Part shown: positions 9,501 to 11,640 of the stretch, one piece after another
How the letters are laid out: every line of letters begins with the position of its first letter
Position numbering within the stretch: the stretch's first letter is position 1
NCBI GenBank assembly: GCA_028565635.1
Contig: JAOXYB010051535.1
Span: forward strand, 1-11,640
DNA length: 11,640 nucleotides
Direction of reading: 5' to 3'
Source of the DNA: Phoronis ovalis
Taxonomy: Eukaryota; Phoronida; Phoronidae
The notes under the pieces: model-generated
Told to the model about the DNA's origin: nothing
Database searches by the model: none
What the model saw: the letters and a program-made list of their open reading frames with translations, nothing else
Translations under genes and position numbers: made by a program

Positions 9501-11413
9501 AAAATACCACCTAGCTTTCATGTATCCACCTTTGAATCATCCAGGCAAAGTTTCGTCTTTCACTCTATAGAATAAGATTTCTTCAAGCAGTAATGGGTAA
9601 AAAACTTCTTAAATGAACTATGAAATATGTTTGGGGCAACTAAAAAAGTAACCCCTAATGAGATTTGAACTCATGACCCCTGGTTTACAAGACCACTGAT
9701 CTATAGAGGCTTCCTATGTTTGAATTACTCATTTCTAACTTGTATAATTATTTTAATGCCAGGGTGGAGATTTGTATTCTTATAATTGGTACAATCTAAA
9801 TAACAATGGGCCAGTGTATTATGGTATTCTGTATGATATAAATAGAAAAAATAAATGTTTTTTTTTGTATTTTGCATATTATTTGCTATCATTTGAACTT
9901 GAGCCCTGCTTTAATTTTAAGGGAGACAAAATTTAATATACAAATTAACATAAATACAAACTGAATAATTTTTCACATCTGTGACATTGGTTCCATGCCC
10001 TGTCTTGACCATCTATTGCAGTATTGACTTTTGAAAATCACACTACCTTAGTTTCAATTATTTCAGTACTTTTTTATTCTATTGATTTGTTCATTCATTG
10101 TTCTGACTGTTTGCTGATGGAGGGTTTATATATGATATAGGAAATCATAGGGCTCGTATTTTAATCTCCATGTTTCTGGCTTTAAAAGATTATAATTTTA
10201 CAGTTTACAAAACTACATCATTAGTTAATACAACATATTGTGTTCTAACAGTGTGTTACAAAATGACTGTATAAAGATCGAAATTATTCACTCTTGTGTT
10301 AATTGTTTTATGATTTATTAGGCTGTCACAGAATGCACTGCCTTATAAAACAACAAGGTTGGATCAGCTTACTATTACATAAATTATATCTATTCAGATT
10401 ATTCATGTTCAGCAGACCTAGAAAAACTGAAACCACAAAAAATCAAAAATTGCAGAACTTTTATGCATTTATCACATAGTGTCACTTTCTTAGTTTCATG
10501 ATAAAAGTACTACATCCTCCAGATCCAGTCCCAGCATTTGAGATGGCTGCTATTTGTTACCTGATGTAAATTTGTGCCAAATATACTTTTAGGTGGAGGG
10601 CACTTGACAGTAGTGCAAATTTTGATAAGCATCAAACTGTAGTTGAAGAATCTATGCAAGAAATGATGCCACTTATTGCTCAGTGCTTAGGTATGCTGTT
10701 ATAATATACTTTTTACATGGCCTTGGAGAAGCCACTTGTTGTGAAAGATGCAAAATGTGTGATTGTTTCTTCACAAAGGGTTTATAATCTGGAACTTGTA
10801 GTTCAGCTTCATTCATAGACTGAATAAAATGTGTTCGCAAACCAACCATTTCTTTTTAATAAGAAGTACTTTAGTTTAGTGTCTATGGAAACTGTTACAT
10901 TAAGTTTTGTTATTTCTACTCGACCAAAGCATGGAAAAAAAGAAGAGATTGGGAAATTCAAAATGTATCAATTCATTTAGTATATAAATGTGCAAAATGG
11001 TGTACACATCTCAAAGCCACATATGAATGCATATTAGCTGATAGTTGGAAACTGTTGCCATAAGTTTTGTTATTTCTACTCAACCAACAAATAGACAAAA
11101 AAATTAAAGAAGATTGGGAAATGTATCGCTTCATTTAGAAAGTATATTTTTTTATTTTCACTTTGTACATATTTAGGTATTTGGAGTATACGTTATTTTT
11201 TCTTGATATCGTAGTTTCTTGAAATGTTGTATCATGCCAGTTACTGTAGCAAAACTACATTGTATGCATTGGTGGAAAAATTACCTCCTCCATGTTCACC
11301 AACCTACATTTTGTTCTTAATAATTTTTTTTTTATTTTTAGATAATATAAAGTACTCAGCAATCCGAACTGAAGCTTTGGAATTAACAGAAAAGGTTATT
11401 TCACTGTTGAAAA
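440..11413 (+). CDS. ECPAS: ECM29 proteasome adaptor/scaffold protein, C-terminal half (19 spliced exons, partial at both ends)
   Basis: This is the spliced coding region of ECM29, a large alpha-helical HEAT-repeat protein that binds the 26S proteasome, bridges the 20S core and 19S cap, and is implicated in proteasome quality control and in tethering proteasomes to endosomes and motors (known for the family). The exons join as 440-532, 1003-1117, 1584-1698, 1891-2077, 2606-2776, 2987-3066, 3447-3552, 3854-3901, 4291-4412, 4859-5238, 5729-5887, 6287-6484, 6777-6988, 7258-7301, 7552-7753, 8209-8329, 8721-8826, 10593-10690 and 11342-11413. All introns are GT-AG and all phases agree, giving 876 full codons without a stop. 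Family-like blocks in order include [120 protein letters not shown] and [10 protein letters not shown] compared these with human ECM29 from memory, not by a search. The upstream half and the final exon(s), about 50 residues by comparison, lie outside the window. Confidence 0.95.
533..1002. other. ECM29 intron 1 (470 nt)
   Basis: This GT-AG intron is mostly AT-rich. A less AT-rich stretch at about 840-965 contains gcccctgtgtgacccgggtg and may be a fragment of an old dispersed repeat. I see no coding potential. Confidence 0.75.
1003..1117 (+). CDS. ECPAS: ECM29 exon 2 of window
   Basis: This 115-nt exon encodes [19 protein letters not shown] and then a helix ending in FMNLLSEND. It follows a strong acceptor (tattttttccag) and ends one base into a Glu codon before donor g|gttagt. 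The pairing of IWLLSLV with AFxxLLSEND is typical of ECM29. Window residues are about 32-70. Confidence 0.94.
1118..1583. other. ECM29 intron 2 (466 nt)
   Basis: This GT-AG intron has a poly-T run of about 15 near 1129-1143 and a short tttta-type microsatellite near 1465-1482. I see nothing else in it. Confidence 0.75.
1584..1698 (+). CDS. ECPAS: ECM29 exon 3 of window
   Basis: This 115-nt exon completes the split Glu codon and encodes [18 protein letters not shown], then [14 protein letters not shown]. The phase runs from 1 to 2. The acceptor is catattgtag and the donor ag|gtaaag. QDxASKGLGxVYE and LVxTLMTGKR are strong ECM29 matches. Window residues are about 70-108. Confidence 0.95.
1891..2077 (+). 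CDS. ECPAS: ECM29 exon 4 of window
   Basis: This 187-nt exon encodes a variable stretch ([18 protein letters not shown]) and then the highly conserved blocks [20 protein letters not shown] and [17 protein letters not shown]. It ends in phase 0 at donor aag|gtttgt. Translation reading through the donor meets a stop within three codons, so the conserved protein ends at 2077. Window residues are 108-170. Confidence 0.96.
2078..2605. other. ECM29 intron 4 (528 nt)
   Basis: This AT-rich GT-AG intron contains several T- and A-rich runs at about 2316-2500. I found no coding block or RNA gene. Confidence 0.75.
2606..2776 (+). CDS. ECPAS: ECM29 exon 5 of window
   Basis: This 171-nt, phase 0-0 exon encodes [20 protein letters not shown], then [19 protein letters not shown] and [13 protein letters not shown]. 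The acceptor is ttttattacag and the donor acg|gtaaga. The [10 protein letters not shown], LYRYQFDPN and QAMxSIWN motifs are typical of ECM29 HEAT repeats. Window residues are 171-227. Confidence 0.96.
2987..3066 (+). CDS. ECPAS: ECM29 exon 6 of window
   Basis: This 80-nt exon encodes [19 protein letters not shown] and LWRVRES, ending two bases into the next Ser codon. The acceptor has a good pyrimidine tract (cctttttttcag) and the donor is ag|gtacaa. The phase runs from 0 to 2. LVKNLTxNxWRVRES is conserved in the family. Confidence 0.95.
3067..3446. other. ECM29 intron 6 (380 nt)
   Basis: This GT-AG intron contains no recognisable element. An open frame beginning at 3389 merely runs into exon 7 out of the intron. 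Confidence 0.75.
3447..3552 (+). CDS. ECPAS: ECM29 exon 7 of window
   Basis: This 106-nt exon encodes [20 protein letters not shown] and [16 protein letters not shown]. It completes the split Ser codon from the previous exon and ends in phase 0 at aag|gtatga. The long reading frame that extends upstream of 3447 is intronic (acceptor gttttttag). ALNDLLRGRxLDDI is an ECM29 signature block. Confidence 0.95.
3553..3853. other. ECM29 intron 7 (301 nt)
   Basis: This AT-rich GT-AG intron has no feature that I can support beyond its splice sites. Confidence 0.75.
3854..3901 (+). CDS. ECPAS: ECM29 exon 8 of window (48-nt small exon)
   Basis: This exon is only 16 codons, [16 protein letters not shown], in phase 0-0, with acceptor ctgtttttag and donor cat|gtaagt. 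ESVRKAAE directly follows DDIK in known ECM29 proteins, which secures such a short exon. It is too short to be seen as an open frame on its own. Confidence 0.93.
3902..4290. other. ECM29 intron 8 (389 nt)
   Basis: This GT-AG intron has a C7 run at about 4079-4085. I see nothing else recognisable. Confidence 0.75.
4291..4412 (+). CDS. ECPAS: ECM29 exon 9 of window
   Basis: This 122-nt exon encodes [20 protein letters not shown], then [19 protein letters not shown], ending two bases into a Ser codon before ag|gtaggt. The acceptor is tgcttttttcag. It aligns to the segment between ALKTLSK and the TLVKIS helix of human ECM29. Window residues are 306-346. Confidence 0.94.
4413..4858. other. ECM29 intron 9 (446 nt)
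   Basis: This GT-AG intron ends in a strong pyrimidine tract. Its last 160 nt happen to be open in the frame of the next exon but show no ECM29 similarity. Confidence 0.75.
4859..5238 (+). CDS. ECPAS: ECM29 exon 10 of window (largest, 380 nt)
   Basis: This exon encodes about 127 residues with several HEAT helices. In order they are [79 protein letters not shown] and [20 protein letters not shown], then [12 protein letters not shown]. The acceptor is tttcttttcag and the donor cag|gtatag. The phase runs from 2 to 1. The open frame that starts upstream at 4692 is intronic. The SPMMETIN and GxGTKxGCAS blocks are among the most conserved parts of the family. Confidence 0.97.
5239..5728. other. 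ECM29 intron 10 (490 nt)
   Basis: This GT-AG intron carries the word ttttacagtcagttg near 5341, which recurs near 6029 in intron 11. I see no coding content. Confidence 0.75.
5729..5887 (+). CDS. ECPAS: ECM29 exon 11 of window
   Basis: This 159-nt exon encodes [20 protein letters not shown], then [20 protein letters not shown] and [13 protein letters not shown]. It runs from phase 1 to phase 1. The acceptor (tgtatcaacag) has a poor pyrimidine tract and the donor (gaag|gtttgc) departs from the usual gtaagt, so both sites look weak. Direct joining to 6287 gives [14 protein letters not shown], colinear with human ECM29. Confidence 0.94.
5888..6286. other. ECM29 intron 11 (399 nt), possible alternative splicing
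   Basis: This GT-AG intron begins with a weak gtttgc donor and contains an internal strong acceptor at 6063-6064, described as the candidate cassette exon 6065-6094. Confidence 0.75.
6065..6094 (+). other. ECPAS: Candidate 30-nt cassette exon in ECM29 intron 11
   Basis: This is a possible small alternative exon. The acceptor at 6063-6064 has a long uninterrupted pyrimidine tract (ttttttttttctttcag) and a gtaaga donor lies at 6095. The 30-nt piece reads [10 protein letters not shown] in the correct frame and is phase 1 at both ends, so inclusion would add 10 residues between WYMEKE and ENIRHSC without shifting the frame. A longer version ending at 6149 would create a stop on joining 6287. Human ECM29, as I recall it, has no insertion here, so this could equally be a decoy. 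Confidence 0.35.
6287..6484 (+). CDS. ECPAS: ECM29 exon 12 of window
   Basis: This 198-nt exon encodes [20 protein letters not shown], then [20 protein letters not shown], a polar linker ([15 protein letters not shown]) and [12 protein letters not shown]. It runs from phase 1 to phase 1, with acceptor acaatttatag and donor cag|gtactc. PDVLKxHAxxxLPLxFLxMHE is an ECM29 block. The linker is the least conserved part. Confidence 0.95.
6777..6988 (+). CDS. ECPAS: ECM29 exon 13 of window
   Basis: This 212-nt exon encodes [20 protein letters not shown], then [20 protein letters not shown] and [18 protein letters not shown]. The acceptor is catttgtag and the donor aag|gtgtgt, a weaker than usual site. 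The phase runs from 1 to 0. [11 protein letters not shown], SQSWxxKAQ and LLxGLxGRTWxGKE are family blocks. Window residues are about 592-662. Confidence 0.96.
7258..7301 (+). CDS. ECPAS: ECM29 exon 14 of window (44-nt small exon)
   Basis: This 44-nt exon encodes [14 protein letters not shown] plus two bases of a Lys codon. The acceptor is tttctgttgcag and the donor a|gtaagt. It continues TWTGK of the previous exon to give TWTGKETLLKAI, matching TWxGKEELLKAI of animal ECM29, which supports it despite its size. Confidence 0.93.
7552..7753 (+). CDS. ECPAS: ECM29 exon 15 of window
   Basis: This 202-nt exon completes the split Lys codon. It encodes [20 protein letters not shown], then [20 protein letters not shown] and [18 protein letters not shown]. 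It ends in phase 0 at aag|gtaaat. The frame that continues upstream to about 7445 is intronic. VLKECxKxN and EDRFQEF-like blocks match the family. Confidence 0.95.
7754..8208. other. ECM29 intron 15 (455 nt)
   Basis: This GT-AG intron has a chance open frame at 7894-8112 with no recognisable protein, and a 9-bp inverted word (atgcaccaa / ttggtgcat) about 70 nt apart. I see nothing firm. Confidence 0.7.
8209..8329 (+). CDS. ECPAS: ECM29 exon 16 of window
   Basis: This 121-nt exon encodes an acidic linker ([16 protein letters not shown]), then [20 protein letters not shown] and SETQ, ending one base into a codon. The acceptor is gcaactgtag and the donor caag|gtattt. The SLGxAWPxxxETQ block identifies it. 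The charged linker before it appears shorter than the Glu/Lys-rich linker I recall in human ECM29. Confidence 0.94.
8330..8720. other. ECM29 intron 16 (391 nt)
   Basis: This AT-rich GT-AG intron holds no recognisable element. Confidence 0.75.
8721..8826 (+). CDS. ECPAS: ECM29 exon 17 of window
   Basis: This 106-nt exon encodes [20 protein letters not shown], then [16 protein letters not shown]. The phase runs from 1 to 2. The acceptor is atatattttag and the donor ag|gtaaag. It is colinear in length with the human segment that ends in LSTWKVQ. The invariant STWK supports it, although the rest is diverged. Confidence 0.9.
9224..9235. repeat. 12-bp palindrome beside a 'gggagata' repeat word
   Basis: CCTTGGCCAAGG is a perfect palindrome, followed at once by gggagataattt. 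Words like aagggagataa recur in molluscan dispersed repeats as I remember them. This suggests the trace of a dispersed element, but its borders are not visible. Confidence 0.4.
9280..9341. repeat. Imperfect short direct repeat, 34-bp spacing
   Basis: The stretch from 9280 (agtccaggaaagggcat) recurs from 9314 (agtctaggaaatggtcat). Each copy is followed by a T-run and ag. The phrase tcatattttta also occurs at about 9269, 9328 and 9371, suggesting a decayed local tandem duplication. Confidence 0.5.
9648..9710 (-). pseudogene. tRNA-Thr(UGU) pseudogene, D arm collapsed
   Basis: Read on the minus strand from 9710, the sequence starts gcctctatagatcagtgg, runs through an anticodon loop cttgtaa (anticodon TGT) closed by ggt/acc, and then a perfect 5-bp T stem (atgag/ctcat) around ttcaaat. 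The 3' strand taggggt pairs with the 5' gcctcta with two G-T pairs, so the acceptor stem is largely intact. About 12 nt of D loop and D stem are missing between tcagtgg and tcttgtaa, consistent with deletion between repeated tggt words of an ancestral tRNA-Thr. No CCA is visible. It is a decayed tRNA or a tRNA-derived SINE head and is not expected to be functional. Confidence 0.85.
10593..10690 (+). CDS. ECPAS: ECM29 exon 18 of window
   Basis: This 98-nt exon encodes [20 protein letters not shown], then [13 protein letters not shown], plus one base. It follows a 1766-nt intron. The acceptor is atatacttttag and the donor g|gtatgc. The sequence is poorly conserved. It is placed by splice sites, phase 2 to 1 agreement with both neighbours, and its colinear position before the helix equivalent to human SSVRTEAL. 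Confidence 0.86.
10691..11341. other. ECM29 intron 18 (651 nt) with local duplication
   Basis: This GT-AG intron is occupied in its middle by two diverged direct copies, listed separately. The remainder shows nothing recognisable. It ends in a strong ttttatttttag acceptor. Confidence 0.8.
10885..11145. repeat. Diverged direct duplication, copies 160 bp apart
   Basis: Copy 1 (about 10887-10985) and copy 2 (about 11047-11145) share ggaaactgtt, the 20-nt stretch taagttttgttatttctact, then a gaccaa/aaccaa word, agattgggaaa, atgtatc and ttcatttag in the same order. The early blocks sit exactly 160 bp apart and small indels appear later. This suggests a tandem duplication of about 160 bp that has since diverged, with only part of each unit still recognisable. 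Confidence 0.8.
11342..11413 (+). CDS. ECPAS: ECM29 exon 19 of window (last visible)
   Basis: This 72-nt exon encodes [20 protein letters not shown] and SLLK, plus one base, with acceptor ttttatttttag and donor a|gtaagt. YSxxRTEAL aligns to the block about 70 residues before the human C-terminus, so at least one more exon, carrying the stop codon, must lie beyond 11640. Confidence 0.94.
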
Positions 11414-11640
11414 GTAAGTCACTCTTTGCTTCGTCTCTTAACAGGTTGAATGTTACCATGGAACTATAATTCATATTAGATAATAGTAATTCAAGCAATT
11501 ATGGATATATGTGTACAGTGTTCAAGTGTGTGTCTCCATATGACTTTTTTAGTACTTTAATTTATAATTGTACCCCCAGCAGTAGGCTGGAGGTACTTTG
11601 GATTTACCCTGTAACCGCCGCGTCCGCCGCGTCAAATTCA
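11414..11640. other. Start of ECM29 intron 19 (runs off window)
   Basis: This begins with a perfect gtaagt donor. The first 150 nt are ordinary AT-rich intron, and the last 70 nt hold the hairpin and GC-rich repeat described separately. The acceptor and final exon are outside the window. Confidence 0.8.
11570..11640. repeat. Probable edge of a dispersed element: hairpin plus GC-rich 9-bp tandem copies
   Basis: Arms 11570-11580 and 11586-11596 form an 11-bp stem with one mismatch around the 5-nt loop agtag. Downstream, ccgccgcgt occurs twice in tandem (11615-11632). The GC content jumps well above the AT-rich surroundings, suggesting the border of a mobile or dispersed repeat that continues past the window. 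Confidence 0.55.

Larger units (their letters stand above)
8827..10592. other. ECM29 intron 17 (1766 nt), contains repeat debris
   Basis: This is the longest intron and the only one that clearly holds inserted material. It contains a palindrome and repeat-like segment at about 9220-9370 and a minus-strand tRNA pseudogene at 9648-9710. The rest (8827-9215 and 9720-10592) is AT-rich and shows no coding block. Confidence 0.8.

Noticed and set aside
440-11413. A new multi-gene defence, toxin or CRISPR-like system
   Set aside because: All conserved coding sequence belongs to one spliced animal gene; there are no spaced identical repeats with unique spacers and no second gene.

Overview
The window is eukaryotic, almost certainly animal, nuclear DNA. 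It is AT-rich, and the coding blocks are short, bounded by GT...AG splice sites and separated by introns of about 190 to 1770 nt. No bacterial-style gene organisation is present. The exon-intron style, the tRNA-derived intron debris and a 'gggagata'-type repeat word suggest an invertebrate, perhaps a lophotrochozoan such as a mollusc. That placement is a guess from repeat style. The gene assignment is much firmer.

One plus-strand gene spans the whole window: the C-terminal half of the proteasome adaptor/scaffold ECM29 (ECPAS, KIAA0368). I reconstructed 19 consecutive exons between 440 and 11413. Every junction is GT-AG and every phase agrees, giving 2629 coding nt and 876 complete codons with no internal stop. 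The reconstructed protein runs collinearly with animal ECM29 from a block near residue 900 of the roughly 1845-residue human protein to about 50 residues before its C-terminus. The start codon, the N-terminal half, the last exon(s) and the polyA signal lie outside the window.

Layout: 1-135 is a 27-bp tandem repeat with a palindromic core. 136-439 is the rest of an upstream intron. 440-8826 holds 17 closely spaced exons. 8827-10592 is the largest intron (1766 nt); it carries a palindrome next to a repeat-like segment, a short imperfect direct repeat and a minus-strand tRNA-Thr(UGU) pseudogene with a collapsed D arm. 10593-10690 is an exon. 10691-11341 is an intron with a diverged direct duplication at a spacing of 160 bp. 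11342-11413 is the last exon visible. The final intron ends in a hairpin plus GC-rich 9-bp tandem copies that look like the edge of a dispersed element.

I see no multi-gene system here. The points most worth checking are a possible 30-nt, frame-preserving cassette exon at 6065-6094, the tRNA-Thr pseudogene, and the palindromic tandem array at the left edge.
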